Shown here one piece after another: positions 48,190 through 59,934 of a DNA stretch of 64,000 bases; positions within the stretch are counted from its first letter, which is position 1; each line of letters begins with the position of its first letter. The position numbers and the translations under genes are program-made. The notes under the pieces are model-generated. The model saw only the letters and a program-made list of their open reading frames with translations. It was not told where the DNA came from and searched no databases. Source of the stretch: Costus lasius (Eukaryota > Streptophyta > Magnoliopsida > Zingiberales > Costaceae); the NCBI GenBank assembly GCA_027563935.2, contig CM050449.1, forward strand, positions 14,584,501-14,648,500, given 5' to 3'.

Positions 48190-49803
48190 TGTCAGGCCTG
48201 GGTCAGGCCGGTTCGGCCCAACCCAAGCCCAGGCTCACTACATGAAGAAGCCCACCTGCTGAGAAGGAAAACCCGGTCAACAATCAATGTTGACCCGGGA
48301 AAAGAAGGTGCGGCAGCATCCTCTTCGCACGATGCGACGAGTACGGTGCGGCGAACGCGCACGGCGGAAACGGACGAAGCTGCGAGCTTCGTCTTCAGCG
48401 GGCGACGCGGAACCTCAGGCGAGTCCCTCGGCGGTAGACGCAGACACGGAAGCGCGTGGCGGCGTCGACGTTTGCAAACGAGGCGACGACCGGGTCGTGC
48501 GGATGATCTCGCGGATGCGAGGAAGGGAAGCAACAGGCTTCTTGGATAGGCGATGGTCGCGAAGGACGCGGAGAACTCGGCCGCGACAACGGTCTTCACA
48601 GCGAGACAGCTTCGGATCTTCCGGGCGCGTGTGGACGGAGCAAAGAAGCAGGCGGCTTCTTCGGGCGATGCAGGGGTGAGAAGCGTGGATGACGTGGTCC
48701 ACGCGAACGAGTGAAGCAGGGGAGCTCCTTCCCTATAAAGCCCGACGAGGTGGACGGAGCTCGGTGTGCGCAGAGGCGACACCACGGGGAGGGCGCGACG
48801 GAGGGCGACTCCACCAGGTGAGCGGGTACGCCACCACCGGCGACGGCGAGGTGCGCCGTCGCCCCGTCCAAGCCCACAGACGGAACAAGGAGAGTTTGTG
48901 AGTTTGAGCGAGCCGGCGACGACGAGCGTCGAGGCGAGAGAGAGAGCTTAAGTGCTTGAGCGATTGTAACCGTCGACAGAGGTCGGCGGCGAGGGAGGGA
49001 AGAGGGGCACCGGCTGGAGGGCCGACGACGAGTTAGAGGAAGTCTGTAGCGTTTTCCAGGAATAAACGAAGCTTTCTCCACTCCGATATCCTCTTCCCCT
49101 GTTGGTAGTCCTTTCCGCAGTATCGGCGACGAGCTTCGACGGTAGGCGGTTGCCGGACGGCGAGCAGGCGACGCGAGGAAGACGAAGAATAGTCGACGGC
49201 TTCGTTCGAACGCGTCGGGCGTTCGAAACGAGGCGAGTCAACGCAGCGGCGGTCAACGAACGATTTCGAACGCGAAATCAAATTCGGGACGCTGACGTCA
49301 GGCGGACGTCAGCGTGCAAAATCGAAGCGGCAAAATGAAATTCGGCGCGGCGAGATTTCGATCGAGGGCTGACGTCACGCCGAAGTCAGCAAGAGCATGA
49401 TTTTGACTTCGGTCAAAATCAGAGAGAAGTATAATTTAAATTACGGTTTGATTTCGGATTCTCTAATTAGGGTTAGGGTTTTCCGTGCGAATTGTAATTT
49501 GGGAATTGAAAAAGTGAGCGGGAACTAGGGTTTCGAATTTGGGGACGAGATTCGGTCCGAGAACCCTAGCGCGATCACGTTCCGGTGTTCCGCCGGACGG
49601 CTCTAGGAAGCGGATAAGCGCTGTTTTTAGACCGTTCCGACCGGGGCGTGACACTAGGTAGGGTCGTTCCCGTCGTCGCCGCCTGCCTATCCAGCAAGAA
49701 ACCCTACTTCTCCTTGCTGCGGGTGGAGGAGAGTCTGGTTGAGGAGGCACTTGCTTGCCCTTCTTGATACTGCCGAATGAAGAGGCGGATAGTGCCACCG
49801 GAT

Positions 49804-50385
49804 TGTTACGTATTTTCCTTAATGTCTGATGCGTGGCAGATTATAAAATTTGAAGGCAACACCAACATTTAAGAGGCAGATGAGTAAAATGCTTATTCCA
49901 CCGTTATATATTGATAAAAAGGCAATAATATAAGACAAAAATACAGGACACTAAACAAATATTAAATAGACCCTAGACCTATGACTTGGTGGAGAGGGTA
50001 GATGTGTTGAACCTTACAATTTTATACTTGCATGGGATCATAATACTACATTTAACCAAGACACTACCACCCCTCTCAATATTATCCCAAGTACACAATC
50101 TAAGTGGTGTGAGTAGAAGGCTTCACATGGGTTGAGTAGGTTAATTTTACACATTTGAGCCCCCCATCCTGGAGTACTTGTGAAAACATAGTCCCCCACT
50201 CACATGTACATGCCCCGGGATAGTCCCCCGAGTGCATCACTACCCTAATGACCAAAACACATGGCACACATGTGCCAAATCCTGTTTTTACATGGATCTA
50301 CATATCCCCAGAGTTTCGAGGCAAAATGACATCGTCAGGGTCGGGTAACATAGTTTTTACACCTAAACTCCTCCGATCCCTGACA
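49804..50385 (-). repeat. 3' LTR of the gag-only gypsy element (582 bp)
   Basis: In element sense it starts TGTCAGGGATCGG right after the purine tract and ends ATACGTAACA. Its closing sequence matches the sequence before 63909, which identifies the partner LTR. No ORF inside. Confidence 0.8.
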
Positions 50386-50414
50386 TTTTCCCCCCACTTA
50401 AACGGTCGATGCCC

Positions 50415-51908
50415 TCATCGACACAAAACATCCTTGTAGCTGGCCTTCGAGGTTGAAGTTTCACTATCATTGCATTGCGGTGAAGGAAAACTTCTGCCTT
50501 CGTCAATGTCGCAGTCTGAACTCGGAGAGAATGTGACCTTCTTCTCTTCCTTTGGCTTCATGGTTGCGGCCTCCTCGGCTACCAAGGCGTGCAATATCTT
50601 CTTCTGGGGGCAAGACCAGGGTTGGTGTTTTCCTCCACATATAAAGCAATCCCAAGTTTGTTTGGGATGCCAATGTTGTTGGCTTGGTCTTCTCTTAGGT
50701 TGCCCTTTTGATCGTTGCTCCCCCACTTGAGCATTGCTCGGGTTGATCACCCGAAGTGCGCCTATCCTCGGCGTCTTTGAAGAGAAAGGCTTGCTCGAAA
50801 TAACGATGGTGTCATCTGAGTCACTTGAGCTGGATGATGGCATCAGGGCTTTCCCTTTGCGCTTGTTGTTGGTTGAAGCCTTCTCAACCAACATTGCGTT
50901 CAACATCTTCCTCTGTTGGTAATCATGTATGTGGTGTTTGCCACCATAAAGATAACTTACGTATGGCCGGTTGTGCGGTGGGTTTCTTTGGTTGCCACCG
51001 TTGTGGGGACGCTGGGGTCTGTTCTGATGCTGGCGGTTGTTCCGTGGACTGTGCGGTGGACTCCTGTGATTGTCCCTCTGTCTATTCCCATTGACTTGAG
51101 GGGGTCGCTGCAGTGGTGAAGGACGACGCCTTTCCACAAGCTTGAAGTCAGTCAGTTGTTCCGCTGTAGCTTGTGCGGATGCAAAATCTTGGACATTCTT
51201 TTTTTGCAACTCTTGTTGTGCCGAAGATTGTAAGCCATTCGTCAAGAAAAATAACTTTTCTTCATCTGCCATCTTGATGTCTAGGGAGATAGATGCGAAC
51301 TTCCTAACATAATCACGGATGTCATCTACGTGACAGTGGTTCGACAGCTTTTTCCTAACCATCAATCCCATGTTCTCGGGATGAAACTGGGTCTTTAGTG
51401 CCTGTTTTAGTTCCTCCCAACTCTTCATGGTGTCAGTGTCATCTTGCACTCTGGTGCGCCACCATAGCTTTGCATCACCAGTTAAGTACCATGTTGTCGT
51501 GGCAATCTTGAGACCTTCCGAGTCGGGACATGTGACAAGGAAATACTATTCCATGTCAAACAAGAAATTTTTGAGCTCCTTGGCGTCTCGAGTACCATTG
51601 TAACTTTGGGGTTCAGAAACCCTCATTTGTGTACGCTGGGGTTGCACATTTTCCCCTCTTGCATGTATGGTCATGGTGAGGACGGCTATCTGAGCCATTA
51701 ATTCCTCAATTTGAGCCCTCAGAAACTTGACGGACTCACGGGTATTGTCTTTATGTCCCTCCATTTTTATTGACAAGCCAACATGTTTCGCATTGACCAA
51801 ATCTAGTTGGCCTTCAATATCAGTGAAACGCGCTTCTTGGCGTTCACGATGCCTTTTTCGCCTTTCCTGCCTATCCAGTTCAGGGGGATTACCCACTAAC
51901 GTTTCCAC
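50415..51908 (-). pseudogene. Gypsy gag with an in-frame amber stop
   Basis: One reading frame runs from ATG at 51908 to a stop at 50415, about 497 codons, broken once by TAG at 51548-51546. The first part has basic and coiled-coil-like sequence (RRKRHRERQEARF, EELMAQIAVLT). The second part has the retrotransposon gag domain (KSWEELKQALKTQFHPEN) and a proline/asparagine-rich region. A zinc knuckle CFICGGKHQPWSC (C-x2-C-x4-H-x4-C) lies near the end, and an upstream related segment (YLYGGKHHIHDY) has lost its cysteines. Apart from the stop, the frame is well kept, so decay is recent. The product would form virus-like particles and bind the element's RNA. Confidence 0.85.
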
Positions 51909-52525
51909 ATCCGTTCCCCCGTGTTACGCCAGGGGTACTTTGGGGTACTACCCCGCCTTTCCCATGGACTCATGGAGGTTATGAGTAGGGATGAAGGGCG
52001 TAAAGTTGGAGAAGAGCATGAGAAGTAGTGAAGTTAGGATACTAATTCTTGTGTTAAGATGTTTTGCAGGTACATGGCAAGGAGCATGTTCATTGCAAAA
52101 ATATGGGGGCACATGTAGGAGGCTACATGAGCCATGGCACATCACCGGAGCTTGTATAGAGGTGTACAAGCATGTAAAAAAAATATGTCATGGGTGAGAT
52201 TCAAACCCAAGACCTATGAGAGGGCAAAGTCTTATATTGCATGTGAGGGCCAACCCAACTTCAGGGTCATTACTGAAAAGAAAGGAGCAGCATTTTTGTT
52301 AAAGGCTTCTTCATCTATATGCGCGAAAATCACTTAAGCAAAAGAGGATCTCGATTTGGGGATCTCATGCGAATTGGGAAGAAAATCGGCCAACATTTGG
52401 GGATCCATCCGAAATTGGAGAAGGGCGACATCTTGAGGAAGGAGGGGCGACTTCTTCCATCCGACCTTCTTCCTTGGATCTAGCTTGGTGGTGGCTTGGA
52501 GAAAGGGGTTCTAGGTGACATCCCC

Positions 52526-54229
52526 TGAAAGTCCAAAAGGGGCCGAAACCCTAATCGCATGCACTTTGATTTCTAAAGCATGGGCAGAAATAAGGATTTC
52601 AAGTGATCGCATAAGGCATGATCTTATGATTAACTTATTAACTTGCAAAGATCATGTTAAGATCTTACCATTGCCATTGTATGGATGGCGACTTGGAAGG
52701 GAAAGAGGCAAGCGCTTCTTCTCCAAAGTGTGCGCACACAAGATGTTGAAGGCTACTCCTTGTCGATCTTTATGCTAGCAAAGTTCTCCAAGTGATCCTT
52801 TTGTGTGGAGGAGAAGAGATGAAGTTCCTTGGCTAACCGAACCTCCTCCTTGGCGTGAAGACCACCCAAGACGAGAGCAAGAAGATGCAAGTCGGCGTGT
52901 GAGAGAAAGGAGTGTTCTCACGTTCGAAAACGTTGAGAGAATCAACAAGGCAAACGGCTTTCTAAAAATAGAAAGCACTAACTCCTTCTTCAATGCCCAC
53001 GTTACCACCATCGAACTTCTCTCAATTGAACCATACGTTCACATAAGTGAACCGGTTCAATTATTCGGTTCAATTGCATTTGGTTCAAAGACCAAATCAA
53101 ACCAAGACCAAACCAAGACATGGTCTAGATCTCCTATGAACCAGATGGCTCAAGATCTAACCATTCATCTCTCGATGCTCTTGATCTCATCGATCTAGCA
53201 TCAGTTCTCTCGATCGAAGCTTACCGATCTCAAGCCCCAATCAATCAAACATGATCAGACCAGATCTCACTTACAATCAGAGTTTAAATTCCTTTAAACT
53301 GAACCAAAACAATTCAGTCCACACGATCTGACATAAGTAAGCCATATCATCAAATTGTGCGACCCTAAGGGTTTCCTTTAAATGTCGGTAACGATAACTT
53401 ACGTTATCACGATCAGTGAGGGGTATCTAGCAACACATCACTGTCTCCCGATATAAAGGAAAGAGTCTTCCAAGACTACACCCAAACCATAGCACAAGTG
53501 TGAATTCTACTCACTAGGCATACATGTTTCCTTTGCCACTGGATATTCTTATTGGACAAGCGTGTCAAGCCTGTAACTCCAATATGATGAGAATGATTAG
53601 ATCAGATGAAACATAGTCATCTGGGTATGGCCATACACTTTCTCAATCATCTCATCCAGGGGGCCCCTATAGAACATCACACTCCAATCAAGGAGACGGC
53701 AATCCTATATCTATCACTAGTGCCCTAACATGACTCATGTTCATTATCCAAGATAGTCTATAACCATTATGTTTCAAATGATATTGAACTACCTCAAAAC
53801 AATGCCAATCATCATTTAGAAACACAAGTGATCTCAAGTCAGAGGAAATATGCCACTTGTTCGCATATAAGGATTATTCACATTGTGACAAGCAATTAAA
53901 TATCCTAAGTAGGGTCTGTCCAGTACATCCAATGTACCCATGAGTCTACATCTTATTCCATGCTCGAAGCATCCTATAAGATTAGAACACATATTAGTCT
54001 CAATCATATCAAGGCTGTCTCATGTTCACCAAGATATCTCGACTAAGGACAATACTGCATGTCAGCCAAGCTGAACAGCATTGAGACATTATTCAGAAGT
54101 ATACATATTGCAGCAGATAATGTAACAACCTGAATAACACCCATTGCCTTTATAAACATTGAGTTTATATACATGATACTGATATAATCCCAAGGCCTCA
54201 AACATTAGCCTTAAGGGCATACCCCAACA
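52526..54229 (-). repeat. 3' LTR of the copia element
   Basis: 1704 bp. Matches 59935-61623 almost base for base. It includes the extra segment CCCATTGCCTTTATA (about 54148-54162) that is missing from the 5' LTR. Confidence 0.97.
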
Positions 54230-54230
54230 A

Positions 54231-54246
54231 TCTCCCACTTGCACTT
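54231..54246 (-). other. Polypurine tract of the copia element
   Basis: In element sense the sequence AAGTGCAAGTGGGAGAT directly precedes TGTTGGGG of the 3' LTR. This is the standard copia arrangement for plus-strand priming. Confidence 0.85.
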
Positions 54247-54249
54247 AAT

Positions 54250-57200
54250 CTAATGGTTGAGAAATCTCAAACCCATATTATTACAGTGCTTCTCATGCTT
54301 CTGCTGCGCCAGAGGCTTTGTAAGCGGGTCAGCCAGATTGTCATCTGTATGAACCTTGCAGACTTTGATCTCGCCACGATCAATGATCTCCCGAATCAAG
54401 TGAAACCTTCTCTGTATGTGCTTGGACTTCTGGTGCGACCGTGGTTCCTTTGCTTGTGCTATGGCTCCAGTGTTATCACAGAAGATAACCAATGGATCTG
54501 CACTCGAAGGAACAACACCAAGTTCTTGAACGAACTTACGAATCCACACTGCCTCCTTGGATGCTTCTGAGGCTGCAACATACTCGGCTTCTGTTGTGGA
54601 ATCAGCAACAATTGACTGTTTGAAACTTTTCCACACCACTGCTCCTCCATTCAAGCTAAAAACATAGCCCGATTGCGATCAAAAATCATCCTGGTCAGAT
54701 TGGAACGAAGCGTCAGTATATCCTTCAATACTGAGTTCTTCCTGACCTCCATAAATCAAGAACATATCTTTGGTCCTCCGAAGATATTTCAAAATGTTCT
54801 TGACCGCAATCCAGTGTGCCTTACCTGGATTACTTTGAAATCGACTGGTCACGCTTAACCCGTAAGCAACGTCTGGGCGAGTACACAACATCGCATATAT
54901 AATGGACCCAATAGCCGAAGCATAAGGCGTATTGTCCATTTCATCTTTCTCAGTCTGTGTTTGTGGACACTGACTCTTTGAAAGATTCAGACCATGTCTG
55001 ACTGGAAGATATCCTCTTTTAGAATTTTCTAAATGAAATCTCTCCAGGACTTTATCGATGTAAGTACTCTGGCACAGCCCGAGAAGCCTCTTAGATCTAT
55101 CTCTGTAGATCTTCACACCTAATACATAGGCTGCTTCTCCTAAATCTTTCATCTGGAAACATTTTCCTAACCATGCCTTAACCGCATGTAGTTCAGGAAT
55201 ATCGTTTCCAATGATTAAGATATCATCGACGTAGAGGACTAGGAAAGTAATCACGCTCCCACTAAACCTCTTATATACACACGGGTCATCTTTATTCTTG
55301 ATGAAACCAAATTCACAGATTGATTCATCAAAACGAATATTCTAGCTTCTCGATGCTTGTTTAAGTCCATAAATGGACTTCTTTAATTTGCATATTTTAT
55401 GACGATCTGATGGATTAGTAAAACCTTCAGGTTGTGTCATATACACATCCTCTTCTAATTTTCCATTAAGGAAAGCGGTCTTCACATCCATCTGCCAGAT
55501 CTCATAATCATAATATGCCGCTATCGCGAGAATAATCCGAATAGACTTGAACATGGCTACAGGAGAGAAAGTTTCATCATAATCTATCCTGTAGATTTGT
55601 TTGAAACCTTTCGCAACTAGCCTGCCTTTATAGGTAACCACGTTACCATCCATGTCAATCTTCTTCTTGAAGATCCATTTACAGCCTATAGGGATTACTC
55701 CCGGAGGCGGATCAACCAAATCCCAAACTTGGTTATCTGACATGGAGTCCATCTCGGCTCGCATAGCTTCAAGCCATCTCGCTGATTCCGGTCCACTGAC
55801 CGCATCCGCATAAGTGAGGGGTTCATCATCAATGATGTAGACTCCGTCATAGCGCTCAGGCTGTCGACGGATCCTTCCCGATCTTCGCGGTTCCCGTGAT
55901 ATCTGAGCCTCAGGTTGTTCAATAACCTGATCTACTGGCTCAGGCTCATCCAACTGTACTTGACTACTTTGTCCTTCTTCTGGATTCTCATCCAGCTTTA
56001 TTTCTCTCCCACTGGCCTCTTGCAGAAGAAATTCCTTCTCAAGAAAAATAGCCGTCCGAGCAACAAATACTTTGTTCTCTTTGGGATCGTAGAAATAATA
56101 ACCCTTTGTTTCTTTAGGGTAACCGACAAAGATACATTTCTCAGATCTGCTCTCTAGTTTCCCAGAGGCGAGCTTTTTGACATAAGCCTCGCAACCCCAG
56201 ATCTTAATAAATGTCAAGCTCGGCTGTTTCCCATACCATAACTCATATGGAGTCTTTGAAACGGCCTTGGATGGCACTCGGTTTAGTACCTTTGCAGCTG
56301 TTTCCAGTGCAAATCCCCAAAAGGAGTAAGGTAGAGTAGCCTGACTCATCATAGAACGAACCATATCCAGTAAAGTTCTATTTCTCCTCTCGGACACACC
56401 ATTCCACTGCGGTGTTCCTGGCGGAGTGAGCTGTGAGATAATCCCACACTCCTTCAGATAGTCAGTAAACTCTCGACTCAAGTATTCTCCACTTCGATCT
56501 GAACGAAGTGCCTTGATATTTCGGCCTAGCTGATTTTGTACTTCATTTTTGAACTCTTTGAACTTTGTCAAAAGATTCACTCTTATGTCTCATTAGATAG
56601 ACATAACCATACCTACTGAAATCATCAGTAAAGGTAATGAAGTATGAATAGCCACCTCTGGCATGTTTACTAAATGGCCCACACACATCACTGTGAATGA
56701 GGTCAAGTAAACCTGAAGCCCTTTGACCTTTATTAGAAAAAGGAGACTTCATCATTTTACCCATTAAACAAGCTTTGCATGTATCAAGCTCCTGATAGGA
56801 GAATGATCCCAGCAGTCCATGGTCATGCAACCGCTTAATGCGCTTCTTGTTAATATGGCCTAAACGACTATGCCATAACAAGGTGCTGTCATCAGCATAC
56901 TTGGCTTTCTTAATATCAATCTGTTGTACAGAACATTCCATGTTCAACATGAATAACCCATTGTTAATCGACCCAGTAGCATAAACAATATTATCAAAAG
57001 AAATATAACACTTTGAAATTTTGCATTCAAAGGAAAACCCTTTCCTGACAAGAGCAGGAATAGAGATAATATTCTTAGTTATGCTCGGTACAAAATAACA
57101 ATTGTCCAGTTCTAATACAAGACCAGATGGTAAAGAGATGTGATATTCTCCTACAGCAACAGCAGCAACCCGTGCCCCGTTTCCTACTCGTAGGTCCACC

Positions 57201-58135
57201 TCATGCTGTCCCACCTGTCTTCTTCTCTTGAGTTCCTGTACATTTGAACAAATGTGAACTCCACATGCAGTGTCCAACACCCATGAAATAGAAGAAGAAG
57301 ATATCATGACTTCAGTCACGAAAATACCTGAGCCAGAAGCGAAAGAGTTGCTTCCCTTCTTATCTCCTTGGAGCGCTTTACAGTCCTTCTTCCAGTGACC
57401 TAGCTGGCCACAATGGAAACATTTGTATTCCTTCAACCGCTTGACCTTTTGTTTCAGAGCCTTGTTGTAGCTCTTGATAGGGGCTTTGCCCTTCTTCCCC
57501 TTCTTCTTGTTCCTTGAGGGAACCATTAGGACAGAGGATGAAGGCTTTCCCTTCTCACGAGACTGAGTCTGCTCTGTAGTCAAGAGCATGTTCAGTAACT
57601 CTGCCGGCGTACAGTCGATCTTGTTCATATTAAAATTAATGATGAACGGATCGAAAGAAGCCGGGAGAGACTGCAGGATGATGTCTACAACAAGCTCCTG
57701 ATTGATGGTGTGTCCCAGTTTCTCTAGAGCCTCCTTGTACCCAATCATCTTGAGTACGTGAGCTCCCACTGGACTCCCTTCAATCAGTTTGCTCTGAAAG
57801 AAAAGTTTAGTCAAATTATAGCGTTCAGTCCTTGCCTGTGCAGCATACAGCATTTTGAGGTTTGCTATTATTTCAATAGCAGATAAATCTTCATGCTGAC
57901 GCTGCAGCTCAGGCGTCATAGACGCAAGCATCAGGCAAGCGACATCAATGCTATCATTGACATGCTTTTCATAAGCATCACGAACCGCCCTTGCGGCGTT
58001 CGCAGCGGGTTGAGGCGGTATAGCCGTCTCGAGGACATACAGTTTCCTCTCAGCCTTAAGAACAATCTTAAGGTGTCCGTACCAGTCTGAGAAGTTTGGC
58101 CCAGCAAACTTCTCCCTTTCCAGTAAGGATCGCAC
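54250..58135 (-). pseudogene. Copia gag-pol polyprotein gene, broken at several points
   Basis: Domain order: gag with a zinc knuckle CFHCGQLGHWKKDC (about residues 239-252 of the first block); protease segment WVLDTACGVHIC; integrase zinc-binding HSRLGH...CKAC and core DLIHSDVCGPF; an RT block with [16 protein letters not shown] and later YVDDILIIGND; RNase H with ADSTTEAEYVAASEA. Four defects are seen. The gag frame opens without an ATG (its first usable codon is not Met and a TAG precedes it). A 1-nt frameshift lies near 56570 in integrase. TAG at 55344-55342 and TGA at 54681-54679 interrupt RT/RNase H. The rest is very well preserved. The product would be inactive as encoded. Confidence 0.92.
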
Positions 58136-59919
58136 ATTGAACGCTGTGGTGTTCGTTGCTGCAGTAATCTACAACATTGCAAGAACAGCAAGGTCAGTAT
58201 CAATGTTAGAATCAATCCAGGACTTAAGAATAATTCTTTTCTCACTATTTTACCTGACTGAAAAATCCAGTAAAACAGTCTGAAAGAGTAAGACTCTTTT
58301 AGTGAGATGGGATCCAGATTTCATACTTGGTCTCCGCGTCCCGCTCAGGCGAGATAAGATGCACAGAGAGTACAAGCACTAATCTCTGGTAGGCAATCCC
58401 TGCCAATCGCCAACCCGTGCGATTCCCCTTCATCTGGGCAATCCAGCAGACTGTGCCAACTGAGTTGGTACAACACAGTCTCTGATCCCACAGATGGCTG
58501 CCTCCATATAGCTACCATATGCTCAATATGTAACCTACATGGTCAAGCTGACCCGACCTACTCCCTGGACCACCACGTGCTATGCTGAGCAACGAGAAGC
58601 GATAAATCCCTTCTCTGTAACACGCAGGTGTAATCACACACCGTCTGAAGATAGATGGGCGTGCCCACTGAGTGGGTACAACACGGCCCCAACGATAGTC
58701 AGAACAGTGAGGTTTCGCGTCAGAAGGCTATCGTGCTTGATATGTAACGTTGGATTTTAACGGTCCTTTTATCTTCTTACTATCATTCAAATCCTATGGT
58801 GATAGGAGAAGAATAAATCATGCAGATATTAAATTTACTTAAAACAGTAAATAGAAAGCATGATGATCTTATGTGGTAAACGCCCATTAAGCCTAAGTAA
58901 GACCTTAATTAACTTAAGTCTTCACTTGAGCTCTTCATGGGTCTTTAGCATTTCCTCTGGCCCAACCCGGGCCCAAGCGCCCACTGCAGCTCAGGTGCGC
59001 CCACCAGGTAAAATGCGCCTGTCCTAGAGTCGAACCCTAGACCTCCCACTGGTGAAGCCACTTGCTGCATGCGCCTCTGCCATGTGTGCTTTGAGCTCAT
59101 GTCTGATTAAATTACATTTTAATCTATCTAGACATGATTTGACTCGCAGGTCAATTACACATTAACATAAATTAAAATGTGATTCGCAGATCACAAAAAT
59201 AATTTACAATTTAATCCAGGCTCGCAGGCCCCAGCACAGCACACATTAAAATGGGCAACCCACATAAGATGAAATAAACACCCAACATGGTTAGACAAGC
59301 AACATGTGATCCAGACAGGAAATTAAAATTTTTGAAAATCCCATTGGCATCAATTTTATTTCCTTATGTGCCCTACTACCTTACAACGGTCCATTAAAAG
59401 GGATCCACTCATCAGACCTAGTCAGACCTACTGCCCTTGCATGCACCAAGTCATAACTGACTTGCGTCGACCTCATGGTCAACGATGCATGCCTTAAGGG
59501 CTGAACGTCCCACATGATTTCTGGCAAGCGGGTGTGACCCCGGGCCTTAATCATGATCGTTCACTGGTTGTCTCAATCAGACATCGCTACACGCCCTTCT
59601 GCCTTGCGCATAGGTGCTATCTGGTCGACCCATCTAGGCTGTCAGATGGTCTGATCAGACTGTAGGGTCTAGACAGGACGACGACTTCAACCCTAATAAC
59701 CCGTCTAAGTTTTTAAAGCAGGCGCTTATAGATCTAGTGGATGCGCGCAAGATTATATGTTTGACAAAAACATCATTTCATATGCGCCAACAAGAAAACA
59801 TCATAGATGCGCCAACAACTAATAACTAGCATGTATTCACGCATGTTAACTCCTAGATCCATAACAAACGCAAACAAGGATCACAAAAGAAGCAATCATA
59901 TAGATCAAGCCAAACCATA
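58136..59919 (-). other. Long untranslated leader of the copia element
   Basis: About 1.8 kb between the primer site and gag, with no long frame. It contains related CTGAGTTGGTACAAC and CTGAGTGGGTACAAC segments (near 58460 and 58665). Long leaders are common in large plant copia elements. Confidence 0.6.
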
Positions 59920-59933
59920 CGCTTTGATACCAA
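59920..59933 (-). other. Primer binding site of the copia element
   Basis: In element sense TTGGTATCAAAGC follows the 5' LTR end with one spacer base. It matches the initiator Met tRNA primer site with one difference (AAAGC for AGAGC). Confidence 0.85.
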
Positions 59934-59934
59934 T

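Larger units (their letters stand above)
46353..49653 (+). mobile_element. LTR element with nearly empty interior (large LTRs, 399-bp middle)
   Basis: LTR 1 (46353-47790, 1438 bp) and LTR 2 (48190-49653, 1464 bp) both start TGTCAGGCCTGGGT and end CCGGGGCGTGACA. The exact target duplication CTAGG is at 46348-46352 and 49654-49658. Next to LTR 1 is GGTATCAGAGCC (primer site for initiator Met tRNA); before LTR 2 is the purine tract GGTGGGGGAGAA. The 399-bp interior encodes nothing, so the element moves only with outside enzymes. The LTRs differ by scattered substitutions and small indels, so it is clearly older than the copia at 52526. Long GC-rich frames inside the LTRs are not genes. Confidence 0.95.

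Noticed and set aside
49463..49798. Minus frame that would continue across the LTR element if the insertion were removed
   Set aside because: It starts at GTG, not ATG, and has no recognisable domain; the open frame across the empty site is not enough to claim a disrupted gene.
52515..53198. Frames repeated at 59807-60607
   Set aside because: They fall in the two copia LTRs and are duplicated only because the LTRs are.
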